Positions 17,357-26,030 of a stretch of 35,540 bases of DNA are shown piece by piece (the first letter of the stretch is position 1; every line of letters begins with the position of its first letter). The notes under the pieces were generated by a model. The model saw only the letters and a program-made list of their open reading frames with translations, had not been told where the DNA came from and did not search any database. The position numbers and the translations under genes are program-made. This DNA is from Lentisphaerales bacterium (GTDB taxonomy: Bacteria > Verrucomicrobiota > Lentisphaeria > Lentisphaerales > Lentisphaeraceae): NCBI GenBank assembly GCA_022446985.1, contig JAKVBD010000052.1:1-35540 (forward strand). The letters run 5' to 3'.

Positions 17357-18706
17357 CTATGGCATGTCTATTTTGAAAAATTCACTGAAAACGAAGAACA
17401 AGCCAAGGGACATCACTAAAGCCACCTCCACTGTATAGATGAGTTTCTTTTTGTCGAAACCCGTTAAGAATAGGCCACCACTCAGTACAAAAATGGCAGT
17501 CGAAATTCTGAAATCCACAAGCTGTAGACTAAGAACCAGAGTATAAAGGATCGTCATAACTGAAATGCCTATTGCATAGTCATGACGCAATTTCAGGTCT
17601 GGATCTTCCGGCTCAAGAAGTTCTCCTTCATCCTCATCTTTCTTGCCTTTATTCAGAATGGCTTTTATAGCAACGATTAAGCCGAAGAAAATAGTCAAAC
17701 CCAAAACCCAGGCTCCGATATTTGGCAGTTCTACTGATTTCTCAATCTTCATCTTTTCGAAGCCTGCCATCTTTTTCTTAATTCGATCGTGAATTTCTTT
17801 ACCTTCAATAACGCGCGGAATAATTTTTAGATCATCCAGTTTACCTTGAACGTATTCTGTTGCCATAGCTTTCTTAAGAACGGCAGTAAAGTAGTCAATC
17901 TTCGCCTGAGCTGTCCCTTTGGGAAACCACCAATACTGAAGATTACTATTCACTACAGGATAGCCCTGCTCGATACCAGTTGGAATAGGATTAATTTCTT
18001 TTGACGGGTGACGTTCATCTCCTAAATAAGCTAAAGCTCGCAAGCCCATGCTTTTGTATCTAATATATTCAGACCCCATGAAAATAGCAGCATCGATATG
18101 TCCACCGAGCAAAGCTGAAAGTCTTTTTGCTGCTCCTCCTGTTGAAACAAAACGGAACTTTGCACCATTTGAAGCTTCCTCCAGCATGATACCACTGAAG
18201 TGCGGTGGGCTGTTAAGGTCGGCACCGAATTTAATTGTATTTGGCTTTTCTTCAGCTGCTTTAACAAGCTCTTTAAGGTTCTTATAAGGAGAAGTTTCAC
18301 TGACAAGAATCATCTGCCCTTCTTCTCCTGTTGCTGCAATCGGCTCAAAAGCTTCCGGACCATGTGGAGACTGACCTGTTGCCTTGGTGCTCATAAGAGC
18401 TTCATGTAAACAAAGAACGGTATATCCATCCGGTTTCGCATATTTCACAAAACTACTGCCAATAGTTGTCGAGCCCCCGGGCTTATTGACAACAACGATC
18501 GGCTCAGGCATCATGTTACCATCTCTGACGGCTTTATTAATGAAACGCACAAAAGTATCCGTACCACCACCGGCAGCGTAAGGTATAACAACATTAACCG
18601 GTTTCTGAGGGTATTCCGCCCTTCTATTCTGACTTGCCTTATAGCTTCCATAAGCCGCATAGGCGACGAAAGCTAAAACACAGATATGCCATATTTTCTT
18701 AAACAT
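17357..18706 (-). CDS. TctC-TctB fusion: solute-binding domain joined to small permease subunit
   Basis: This is one uninterrupted 449-residue frame. After an uncleaved-looking N-terminal membrane segment (residues about 5-23), residues about 35-320 form a TctC solute-binding domain with VNVVIPYAAGGGTD, VVNKPGGSTTIGS and NLKELVKAAEEKP. A membrane helix follows near 333-357, then an acidic linker (KKDEDEGELLEPEDPD) and three more helices to the end, matching TctB. In most bacteria TctC is a free periplasmic protein and TctB a separate gene of about 150 residues. Here the binding protein would be tethered at both ends. It sits between the amidohydrolase (13-base gap) and tctA (10-base gap), so all three parts of the transporter are present. 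Assignment of both halves is firm. Confidence 0.87.
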   Translation of the reverse strand: MFKKIWHICVLAFVAYAAYGSYKASQNRRAEYPQKPVNVVIPYAAGGGTDTFVRFINKAVRDGNMMPEPIVVVNKPGGSTTIGSSFVKYAKPDGYTVLCLHEALMSTKATGQSPHGPEAFEPIAATGEEGQMILVSETSPYKNLKELVKAAEEKPNTIKFGADLNSPPHFSGIMLEEASNGAKFRFVSTGGAAKRLSALLGGHIDAAIFMGSEYIRYKSMGLRALAYLGDERHPSKEINPIPTGIEQGYPVVNSNLQYWWFPKGTAQAKIDYFTAVLKKAMATEYVQGKLDDLKIIPRVIEGKEIHDRIKKKMAGFEKMKIEKSVELPNIGAWVLGLTIFFGLIVAIKAILNKGKKDEDEGELLEPEDPDLKLRHDYAIGISVMTILYTLVLSLQLVDFRISTAIFVLSGGLFLTGFDKKKLIYTVEVALVMSLGLFFVFSEFFKIDMP

Positions 18707-18718
18707 CTTAGATCCTGA

Positions 18719-19645
18719 TCATAATAGTTTTAATTGTGGAAGTCCGTAAAACTCAATTGCGTTACGGTAAAAAACTTTTTCTGTAAACTTTTGGCCATAT
18801 TGGCGGCATATATCAATGACAAGTTCTTTATAATCCTGATAATTGCCAAATTTATTTATCACCGGCCAGTTACTGCCATAAATCAGTCTGTCTTCCCCAA
18901 AGGCGCTAATAAGATGCGCAACACACTCCTTGTAGTAGTCAGGCGATAGTGGTGCTGGATTCATCCCGGAACGACCAAAGAAACCGGAAAATTTTAAATA
19001 GATGTTTTTATAGGAAGCACATTCCTGAACTTGAAGACGCCAATCTGCGTTTAAAGATTTCTTGTTTTTAAGCGAAACCCCGGTCAAGGAATTAATAATG
19101 ATCTTTAGATCGGGATTCTTTTGGGCAATTTCGCATACTTGTTTAAGATTGATTCCCTTCATCAGAACATCAAGCGTTTTGCCTTTCTTCGCCAGCAAGG
19201 TAATATCCCGCCAGAACTTTTCGGTAAAATAAGGGTAAGCCTCTATAGGTCTTAAACGTATTCCTACAAACCTGTCATACTTACACAATTCTTCCAGATT
19301 TTTTTCGAAATCAGGTGAACCTGGAGGGAGGTTCGCGATAATACCAGTATAATGATCACTCTCTGCTGCAGTAATGTTTAATAACCATTTATTGTGTATA
19401 TGCTTGTGACTTGCCTCAACGACAACAGTCGCAGCTATACCATTTTGTACAGTTACAGGTTTATAGTTTGCAGGTAATGTTGGCTTATAAAGAACTTTAT
19501 CTCGCTCTGGCGGCCAGGGAATTCCTTCTGGGGCTGTTGTATCATAGAGATGAATATGTGTATCTATAATTGGAATATTGCTATAACTATCCTTGCTTTG
19601 ACAAGCAAAAGCAAATATCACAGTTAAGACTATTATATATTTCAT
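18719..19645 (-). CDS. Amidohydrolase-2 family lipoprotein, lactonase-like
   Basis: This is a 308-residue metal-dependent hydrolase of the amidohydrolase-2 family (sugar lactonase/PDC lactonase type). A lipobox FAC follows the signal MKYIIVLTVIFAFAC, so it should be a lipoprotein. The N-terminal metal motif is IDTHIHLYD, and the C-terminal part has DRLIYGSNWPV, where a metal-binding or catalytic aspartate/asparagine is usual. ATG 19645 is preferred over an in-frame GTG three codons upstream, but neither has a ribosome site. It is the first gene of the operon with the TctC-TctB fusion and TctA. A likely role is hydrolysing a lactone outside the membrane to the acid that the transporter then imports. 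That link is inference. Confidence 0.8.
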   Translation of the reverse strand: MKYIIVLTVIFAFACQSKDSYSNIPIIDTHIHLYDTTAPEGIPWPPERDKVLYKPTLPANYKPVTVQNGIAATVVVEASHKHIHNKWLLNITAAESDHYTGIIANLPPGSPDFEKNLEELCKYDRFVGIRLRPIEAYPYFTEKFWRDITLLAKKGKTLDVLMKGINLKQVCEIAQKNPDLKIIINSLTGVSLKNKKSLNADWRLQVQECASYKNIYLKFSGFFGRSGMNPAPLSPDYYKECVAHLISAFGEDRLIYGSNWPVINKFGNYQDYKELVIDICRQYGQKFTEKVFYRNAIEFYGLPQLKLL

Positions 19646-19799
19646 TAATGACACTAGATGACTTCTTTTTTATGCAAAATTAAATTTCATTTGTAAAACT
19701 ACAGACAATGCACCAGAAAAACAAGTCAATTGACAACTTTTTAAGATTCTATTACAGATGAAGTCAATATGCTGTGATTTAGAGTCTTTAAACAAAAAC

Positions 19800-19830
19800 A
19801 GCGTCAGCCCCCTATTGTCGCCTGACACTA
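19800..19830 (-). terminator. Possible weak terminator after the DoxX-like gene
   Basis: On the minus strand, GTCAG pairs with CTGAC with further loose G-C pairing inside, followed by GCTG and five Ts. The stem is short and the T run is offset, so the call is tentative. Confidence 0.35.
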
Positions 19831-19851
19831 TTACATTATAAGCAGACTTCA

Positions 19852-20398
19852 TTAATGAGCACTATGGGGATGATAAACATGGCCATTCTCTTCTCCACCT
19901 TCTTCGTCAAGTGCAGTGTAATAGTCCAAAGAGTAAACTCCGGCACCGTGAATCGCGAAAAACATCAGTAAAAACAAGGCCATTATCGCTACATTTAGAT
20001 CTACTGTACCATTCAAGTTGCTGAACTTGTAGAACTGTTGGAAGCTTAACCCATAAAACGGCGCCGACTAAAATTGGAATTTGCAATATGGCAGCAAAGC
20101 TCGTTGCCCAGCCAGCAAACAAACACATGGCTCCCATAAAGTGAGCAAGTATCACAATGTGCGCCCAGGCCATGGGAAAAAACCAATCAACTCCCGTCAC
20201 GGCAAAAAGCTCCATTTGGACGTCTCGATCAAAGTAAAACTCAGCACATTTCCACATGAGAATTCCACCTAATGCTACCCTGCATACCGCGAAGATTCCA
20301 TCGATTTCTTTCCAAGGGCTTTTCTCAAATGCTTTCAGATGCTTAATCGCAACCTCCAATTTACCCTCAAGACGATTCCTTCCCTTAGAGTTTAACAT
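19852..20398 (-). pseudogene. DoxX-like membrane protein gene with apparent frameshift
   Basis: The first frame from ATG 20398 reads a DoxX-like protein: CRVALGGILMWKCAEF, AHIVILAHFMGAMCLFAGW and IPILVGAVLWV. After LWV, near 20045-20055, it degrades into an unlikely sequence and stops at 19907. A shift of one base restores a sensible continuation, LSFQQFYKFSNLNG, then a hydrophobic helix ALFLLMFFAIHGAGVYSLDYY and an acidic/His-rich tail ending at 19852. The switch point lies at a GGG run (CCC at 20050-20052 on the plus strand), so one extra G explains it. It is either a recent frameshift mutation or a sequencing error. DoxX-family proteins are small four-helix membrane proteins linked to redox processes. 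No clear ribosome site. Confidence 0.72.
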
Positions 20399-20447
20399 AC
20401 AGCCAAATGCTTAAAGAAAAAGTTTTTGCCGAGCTGTAGAATAAACT

Positions 20448-20492
20448 CACAGTTTTCTGTAAAATTCTGATTTTATGAAGTTCAAAACTGTG
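20448..20492. promoter_or_regulatory. Nested inverted repeat upstream of the phosphorylase-kinase-like gene
   Basis: CACAGTTTT (20448-20456) is inverted as AAAACTGTG (20484-20492). Inside it TAAAAT-TCTG-ATTTTA forms a second small stem. It lies in the 149-base divergent gap, about 55 bases before the start at 20548. It could be an operator or a leader structure. Function is not proven. Confidence 0.45.
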
Positions 20493-20547
20493 AATAAATA
20501 CTATTTTACAGTTACACCACACGACCAATTTATGATTACAGGCCAAT

Positions 20548-23500
20548 ATGAGTACTTTAGAAAATAAACTTGATGAATTTTACAATGAAGTCTACCAGAC
20601 TATTATGGTTAGACAGGACCCCCTCACTGGGCTTTTCCCAGCCAGTACAGACATAAATGAGCATGGCGATTATACCGATGCCTGGGTTAGAGACAATGTT
20701 TATACAATCCAAGCCGTCTGGGGACTGGCTCTGGCTTACAGAAAATCGTCTATTAATCCTCCGCGTGCTTATCTACTAGAACAAACCGTCGTAAAACTCA
20801 TGCGCGGCCTGCTTATGGCGATGATTCGTCAGGCCCCCAAAGTAGAGACTTTTAAGTTTACTCAGCACCCTATGGATGCGCTTCATGCCAAGTATGATAC
20901 TCAGAGTGGCACGACTGTCGTTGGTGATGACCAATGGGGCCACCTACAGTTGGATGCCACGGCGATTTTCCTGCTGATGATGGCACAAATGACTACTGCC
21001 GGTCTGCGAATAGTCTTCACTATAGACGAAGTCAACTTCGTACAGAACCTGGTTCACTACATTGGCCGGGCCTACCGCACACCTGACTTTGGTATCTGGG
21101 AGCGAGGCAACAAGATCAATAATGGTGCAGCTGAAGTAAATGCCAGTTCTGTAGGCATGGCCAAAGCAGCACTTGAAGCCATGAATAAACTCAATCTTTT
21201 CGGTTCGGATGGCGATGACTCTTCAACCATTCATGTTATGGCCGACGAAATTGCCCGCTCTCGCAGTACCCTTCAAGCCCTTCTTCCTAGAGAATCTTAC
21301 TCTAAAGAAGTCGACTCTGCCGTTCTCAGCATTATCGGCTATCCTGCTTTCGCAATTGAAGATGAACTACTGGTCACTAAAACACGCAATAAAATCATCG
21401 ACAAACTTGGTGGAAACTATGGTTGTAAGCGCTTCCTACTGGACGGTCATCAAACAGTCATGGAAGACGGGCACAGACTTCACTATGAACGTGAAGAGCT
21501 TAAGAACTTTGCCAACATTGAATCCGAGTGGCCACTCTTCTTTACATACTTAATGCTCGATGCTGCTTTCAGAGAAGATGATGAAGAAACTCAAAAATAC
21601 AAAAATAAATTAAACCAACTGACAGTTGAGAAAAATGGCATGAAACTATTGCCTGAACTCTACTATGTCCCCTATGAAAATGTTGATGCAGAAAAAGCAC
21701 TACCAAAAAGCCAGGAACGCGTAGCAAACAACAATTTGCCGCTTATCTGGGCTCAAAGTCTGTTTCTGCTTGGCAGAATGCTGGATGATGAAGTACTCGC
21801 TCTGAAAGACATCGATCCTCTTAACCGTCACAAAAACATCGGTAGAAAATTCAAAAAATCTCTTAATGTGTGCATTATTTCTCAGGACAAAGCGATTCAA
21901 AACGAACTCGAGGCTTCTGGCATTCACAGTAAAGCTCTTGAAGATATATCAACTGTTAAAGTTATGTATCCAAATGAATTGGCCAAAACTTTAAATTGTG
22001 TCGGAGCAAATGAAAAACTCGGATTAACCGGTCGACCCAAAAGGCGTATGCGCGCCCTCGCAACGACCAGGCTCTATAGTGTTAATGGCCAAAAAGCCCT
22101 TTTTATTCCTCAGGTACAAAACCGTCAGGACTTTTACTTCGAGTTGGATAACCGGATTTTAATAGAGGAAATGAAAACTGAGTTCTCATATATATCCCGT
22201 CACTGGGATGATGCTGGCATACCAGTTCAAGCATTGCTGATAACACCAGATATGCTGACCGGCAGTGGCAGCAATGAACTCATCGACTTTATGATTAAAA
22301 TTAAAAATGGTGAAATTGAAAATACTTGTTTCAAATCTTTTGAAGAAGCTATCGAGAATGCAGGTCTGGAGTCCTTAACCAATATTCCTGACTTGCCGGA
22401 CTTTTGTCCTATTCTAGATGCCCATGTACAGGCTTCTTACCTCTTACCATTCGATGAAAAAGCCACTAAAAAGTTGGCAGTAAATGCCCTAAAGCGTATT
22501 GAGCAGATTCCCGAAGAGCAAGTTCTTGTGGAAGAATTATCTCAATCCCCTAACCTTTTCCGGCAAATCCAAATCATTCAACTATTGCTCAAAGAGAAAA
22601 ATCTTGAGAGTAAGGTTCAACTACCTGGCCACGACCAGGGAGTCACTCTTCAACAACTACTGGAAGAAATATACCAACGTTCAAGTGATCTTCATATATG
22701 GGCTGTCGTCCGTTCATCAGCTGCTCTTCTGAGCAAATCACACTATGGTCTTTCTGACGCATTAACTGAACTTATAGTCAGACAAAAAATGGTTATTGTC
22801 GGCCGCGCCTATAATAGCGCTGGAACGATTTCTACTTCTGAAACCAGTGAAAATATTTTGAGACGTATCAAAGCTTCATGCGGTAACGATGGTCGCGAAG
22901 AACTGATCCACCAGGAAATGCTCCTGTTTTTGAGTTATATAGTCAAAGCTGAGCCAAATATTTTTAAAAGTATGATTTCTATTCGTACCAGTGAGTTCAT
23001 CCACCTTATTGACTCACAAATTGCCAACGAACTGGGAATCACTCATGGTGAAGCCTTCGACTTACTAACTTCAATGAGTCCAGAGGCAATTCTTAAAAGG
23101 CTTCAGAAAATCCTGCATACTTACCAGCAAACCAAAGAAAGTATGTCCCACATGGAGTCACTCAGTGCGGTAAATACAAATGTCCAATTCAAGACCGTTA
23201 AGACACCCAACAATACACTGAAGGTAAAAGACTGGGCAAGCTGGCGTATCCAGTGTGGATCCATAAGTCAAATGCCAAATGGCTTTTACCAAAGTATGAA
23301 AAGCCTGCTTGAAAATTGTCAGGGTATTATCCTGGGAGATAAGTTCAACAGCTCAAATCAAATCAATTCTGAGTTGGTATTGAGCTCAATGACTGCAGGA
23401 GAGCCAGCCTTTGCTCACATATTTGAAGCTCTTCTCAACGATATACCGGCTCCCGACTATAGATATCTGACTCTTGAGTGTCTCCAAACCCTAGCTTCAT

Positions 23501-23724
23501 TCTTTGAAGCCAACCCGTATGTAAAAGTCAAAGATTACCTGGTTATTGATGTACTTGTAGGGCATGCCGTTCGTTTAAACTGGCTGGATAAATACCCGGC
23601 ACAGGAACAGAATTATGGAGAGCGTAAAGCTTCAGCATGGAAGCTCTTTTACCAGAGTTCTCCTCAACGAGTTGCTGATGGTATGATCAAATCGCTGGAG
23701 TTCCTACTGGAAGAGGCGGAGTGA
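20548..23724 (+). CDS. Phosphorylase kinase alpha/beta-subunit-like protein (GH15-like domain)
   Basis: This is a 1058-residue protein collinear with eukaryotic phosphorylase kinase regulatory subunits alpha and beta. The N-terminal ~440 residues are a GH15 glucoamylase-like (alpha/alpha)6 barrel with DAWVRDNVY at 44-52, VVGDDQWGHLQLDAT at about 124-138, GIWERG at 182-187 and NASSVGMAKAALEA after it. Glu185 of WER aligns by motif with the general acid of GH15 enzymes. The long remainder, with WAVVRSSAALLSK, HQEMLLFLSYIVKAEP and NGFYQSMKSLLE, corresponds to the C-terminal helical region of the beta subunit. No signal peptide is present, so it is cytoplasmic. ATG 20548 has only a weak AGG upstream. 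No phosphorylase or catalytic PhK gamma gene is adjacent. Whether it hydrolyses or only senses glucan is unknown. Confidence 0.87.
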   Translation: MSTLENKLDEFYNEVYQTIMVRQDPLTGLFPASTDINEHGDYTDAWVRDNVYTIQAVWGLALAYRKSSINPPRAYLLEQTVVKLMRGLLMAMIRQAPKVETFKFTQHPMDALHAKYDTQSGTTVVGDDQWGHLQLDATAIFLLMMAQMTTAGLRIVFTIDEVNFVQNLVHYIGRAYRTPDFGIWERGNKINNGAAEVNASSVGMAKAALEAMNKLNLFGSDGDDSSTIHVMADEIARSRSTLQALLPRESYSKEVDSAVLSIIGYPAFAIEDELLVTKTRNKIIDKLGGNYGCKRFLLDGHQTVMEDGHRLHYEREELKNFANIESEWPLFFTYLMLDAAFREDDEETQKYKNKLNQLTVEKNGMKLLPELYYVPYENVDAEKALPKSQERVANNNLPLIWAQSLFLLGRMLDDEVLALKDIDPLNRHKNIGRKFKKSLNVCIISQDKAIQNELEASGIHSKALEDISTVKVMYPNELAKTLNCVGANEKLGLTGRPKRRMRALATTRLYSVNGQKALFIPQVQNRQDFYFELDNRILIEEMKTEFSYISRHWDDAGIPVQALLITPDMLTGSGSNELIDFMIKIKNGEIENTCFKSFEEAIENAGLESLTNIPDLPDFCPILDAHVQASYLLPFDEKATKKLAVNALKRIEQIPEEQVLVEELSQSPNLFRQIQIIQLLLKEKNLESKVQLPGHDQGVTLQQLLEEIYQRSSDLHIWAVVRSSAALLSKSHYGLSDALTELIVRQKMVIVGRAYNSAGTISTSETSENILRRIKASCGNDGREELIHQEMLLFLSYIVKAEPNIFKSMISIRTSEFIHLIDSQIANELGITHGEAFDLLTSMSPEAILKRLQKILHTYQQTKESMSHMESLSAVNTNVQFKTVKTPNNTLKVKDWASWRIQCGSISQMPNGFYQSMKSLLENCQGIILGDKFNSSNQINSELVLSSMTAGEPAFAHIFEALLNDIPAPDYRYLTLECLQTLASFFEANPYVKVKDYLVIDVLVGHAVRLNWLDKYPAQEQNYGERKASAWKLFYQSSPQRVADGMIKSLEFLLEEAE

Positions 23725-23733
23725 AGTATAATC

Positions 23734-23772
23734 CTCTCTTTTTCTACTCAAATACTTTTTAGAAAAAGAGAG
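23734..23772. terminator. Bidirectional terminator between convergent genes
   Basis: CTCTCTTTTTCTA (23734-23746) is perfectly inverted as TAGAAAAAGAGAG (23760-23772), a 13-bp stem with a 13-base loop. It stands between the phosphorylase-kinase-like gene and the response regulator. It lacks a classic T tail but contains T/A runs in the stem. Confidence 0.6.
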
Positions 23773-23791
23773 AATGCTTTAATTACCAAAA

Positions 23792-24172
23792 TTAAGATTG
23801 TAGCAAATAACGATCTTCAATTAATGGTAAAATCTCATTGGCAAAGATTTCAGTAGTCAGAGGCTTTTGAACAATATGATCAAAAAGGCTCTGGCCAAAA
23901 AGCTCATCTATTCGCTGCTGATTATCAGCTGTAATTCCAACTATATTTTGTTGTAACTTTTTATCTTTGATCAAGGCTGTTGCAGTAATCCCATCCATCA
24001 CCGGCATATTGATATCCATCAAAATGAGGTCATAATCTTTCTTTCTTGATTTCGCTACGGCAATCTTCCCATTCTCTGCTGTATCAATTCTCATCTCCTC
24101 ATAAGACTTTTGAAGCAACAAGCTAATTAGTTTCAAATTAGTCTCATGATCATCGACGATAAGTATATTCAA
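23792..24172 (-). CDS. Single-domain response regulator (CheY-like receiver)
   Basis: This is a 126-residue stand-alone receiver domain. All key residues are present: acidic pair Asp7-Asp8, phospho-acceptor Asp53 in LILMDINMP, Thr81 in GITADN and Lys103 in VQKPL. The MDINMPVMDG run resembles receivers fed by hybrid histidine kinases. No output domain and no kinase gene are adjacent, so it should act by protein contact or phosphotransfer. It is divergent from the LuxR pair across 297 bases that contain an inverted repeat. No strong ribosome site is visible before ATG 24172. Confidence 0.92.
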   Translation of the reverse strand: MNILIVDDHETNLKLISLLLQKSYEEMRIDTAENGKIAVAKSRKKDYDLILMDINMPVMDGITATALIKDKKLQQNIVGITADNQQRIDELFGQSLFDHIVQKPLTTEIFANEILPLIEDRYLLQS

Positions 24173-24308
24173 TTTAAGCTCCTATACACTATACTAAACC
24201 AGTTATTCCTGATCCAAAAACAGACACAACAACTGTTGTATTTTATATAAAAAGTTGAGGATTTGTCAATTCTTTTTTAAATTATTTTCGAATGGCTCAA
24301 ATTGGCAT

Positions 24309-24325
24309 CTGTACTTCCTGTACAG
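24309..24325. promoter_or_regulatory. Inverted repeat CTGTAC-N5-GTACAG in the divergent regulator gap
   Basis: A perfect 6-bp dyad with a 5-base spacer lies midway between the response regulator and the first LuxR-type gene. As DNA it could be an operator. As minus-strand RNA it forms a hairpin with AGGAA in the loop. The remaining gap 24173-24469 shows only AT-rich sequence. Confidence 0.45.
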
Positions 24326-24469
24326 GAGAAACTAAATACCTGGCTATAACATAGAAAATCATATTACAATAACAAAGGTTTTTAACTAAAGACCTGAATT
24401 TAAAATGACTTTATTATTTCCTCGAAAAGAGTATATTTAAAGTGTCTCAAAATTAAGGTAGTTTTAAAT

Positions 24470-25195
24470 ATGGTCGATGTTATTGAGCTTCTCAGCCAAA
24501 TTGCACTTTCAACGGAAAGTATGGAAGTTAAGCGTTTAACTTTGCTCAACGGTTTTCTGAAAATAACTCATTCAGACTACTGGTGTTGTGCCAAAGTTCA
24601 GCGAGGTGGGAACATCCTTGAACACATCACCAATATTGCCGGTCAATATGCTGAAACAAATTTTCTACACCAGGTAAATTCTCAACAGACTTTACTCGAC
24701 TTAATTGAAGAAAAATACGATTTAAATGAGTGCCATGTTATCAGTCGCAGTGAGATTTCCAAAGACACGGTCGAAGATGATTACCTACTATCAATTGAGC
24801 ATTTAGATGACGGTCATTATTCACTCATAAAGTTTATTCGCTCAGGAGACCGCTACAACAATGAAGACAGAGAACAACTCAAGTCTTTGGTCTCACAAAT
24901 TTACTGGATTCACCTTGGCATAGATTTCGAAGAAGACATCATTGGCAATCACACACCACTACCAATCGCCGAATCAACTATACAGCTGACTCCACGACTT
25001 CATGAAACTCTTATGCATATCGTTTACAACGGTTACTCGAATAAACAAATTGCCGAAGAAATGGGCGTCAGTGTACATACTATAAAAGAATATGTCAAAG
25101 CCTTACAAATGCACTTCCTTGTCAGTTCCAGGTCAGAGCTCACGGCTTCATTTTTAAATGATGTTTATCCTCTATCAATCAATAAGAGCCGCTGA
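24470..25195 (+). CDS. LuxR-family transcriptional regulator (tandem copy 1)
   Basis: This is a 241-residue protein with a C-terminal LuxR/GerE helix-turn-helix (about 172-232): LTPRLHETLMHIVYNGYSNKQIAEEMGVSVHTIKEY. The N-terminal ~165 residues form a mixed alpha/beta domain, perhaps GAF-like, ending in SQIYWIHLG. No receiver aspartate pattern is seen, so it is not a standard response regulator. AAGG lies 11 bases before ATG 24470. Six bases separate it from a paralogue that follows. Its targets and ligand are unknown. Confidence 0.82.
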   Translation: MVDVIELLSQIALSTESMEVKRLTLLNGFLKITHSDYWCCAKVQRGGNILEHITNIAGQYAETNFLHQVNSQQTLLDLIEEKYDLNECHVISRSEISKDTVEDDYLLSIEHLDDGHYSLIKFIRSGDRYNNEDREQLKSLVSQIYWIHLGIDFEEDIIGNHTPLPIAESTIQLTPRLHETLMHIVYNGYSNKQIAEEMGVSVHTIKEYVKALQMHFLVSSRSELTASFLNDVYPLSINKSR

Positions 25196-25201
25196 AGCTA
25201 A

Positions 25202-25978
25202 ATGCAGGAAATAGTTAAATTACTTAGTCGACTGGCCGCTTCGAGAGATAGTATTCGACGTAAAAAACGAGAACTCCTCAAAGGCTTTATTGCACTGATC
25301 AATGCAGACTTTTGGGCACAAGGCCTGGTTTATGTTCCCACCGGATCACTTAACCCTATCATCCTTAAAGGCTCAACAAATCTACCTTTACAATTAAGGG
25401 CAAATATGATCCGCTCTATGTGTTCACGGGATAAGAAATCTGCCGATCCGACATTTTCGCTGATTGAAGAGAAGTTTGGTACTTCAACCCATATCACTAT
25501 TACCAGGCAAGACATTATATCCGACAAAGACTGGTATGAACTCCCCTATTACAAAAACTTAAGCAGCAAAGCAAATTTAGACCACTTCCTTTTTACACTT
25601 TACCCTTTGGGTGATAACAAGTTCACATCGCTACATATCCACCGTAAACAAGGTAAGCCCCCTTTTAGTAAGCGCGAGGTAAAGCTTCTTCATTTTCTTA
25701 TAGCCAATATTTCCTGGATGAAAGAAGACCAACTTTTGGATTCAGATGAAAAGTTTATAAGTCTTCCGCCCCGTTTATACGAAACACTCTTGCATGTCAT
25801 CTATCAGGGTTGGACAAATCAGGAAATTGCCGATGCTATGGGGAAAAGTCTCTACACCGTTAAAGAATACATGAAAGACCTCCAAAAACATTTTAATGTC
25901 AAGTCACGCGCCGAATTGGTAGCTTACTTTGCCAGAGCTGCTCACCCAAAAACGATCCTGCAGCTCCCTCCCAAATGA
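25202..25978 (+). CDS. LuxR-family transcriptional regulator (tandem copy 2)
   Basis: This is a 258-residue paralogue of the preceding gene. The C-terminal HTH (about 188-250) reads LPPRLYETLLHVIYQGWTNQEIADAMGKSLYTVKEY, closely parallel to copy 1, and is followed by KSRAELVAYF. The N-terminal part opens VKLLSRLAASRDSIRRKK and also parallels copy 1, with a shared SLIEEKF/DLIEEKY block, but is more divergent. This suggests that the sensing domain has moved apart while the DNA reader has been kept. ATG 25202 lies 6 bases after the stop of copy 1. The HDOD gene starts 52 bases downstream, so one transcript is likely. Confidence 0.82.
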   Translation: MQEIVKLLSRLAASRDSIRRKKRELLKGFIALINADFWAQGLVYVPTGSLNPIILKGSTNLPLQLRANMIRSMCSRDKKSADPTFSLIEEKFGTSTHITITRQDIISDKDWYELPYYKNLSSKANLDHFLFTLYPLGDNKFTSLHIHRKQGKPPFSKREVKLLHFLIANISWMKEDQLLDSDEKFISLPPRLYETLLHVIYQGWTNQEIADAMGKSLYTVKEYMKDLQKHFNVKSRAELVAYFARAAHPKTILQLPPK

Positions 25979-26030
25979 AACCGGCACGGTTTATGCACTT
26001 ACACTAGAAAAGAATTCTGGAGTGATAAGC

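Noticed and set aside
19670..19852. Small minus-strand frame of 60 codons after the DoxX-like gene
   Set aside because: No ribosome site, no recognisable motif, and it covers the likely terminator hairpin. Possible only as a stop-start overlap artefact.
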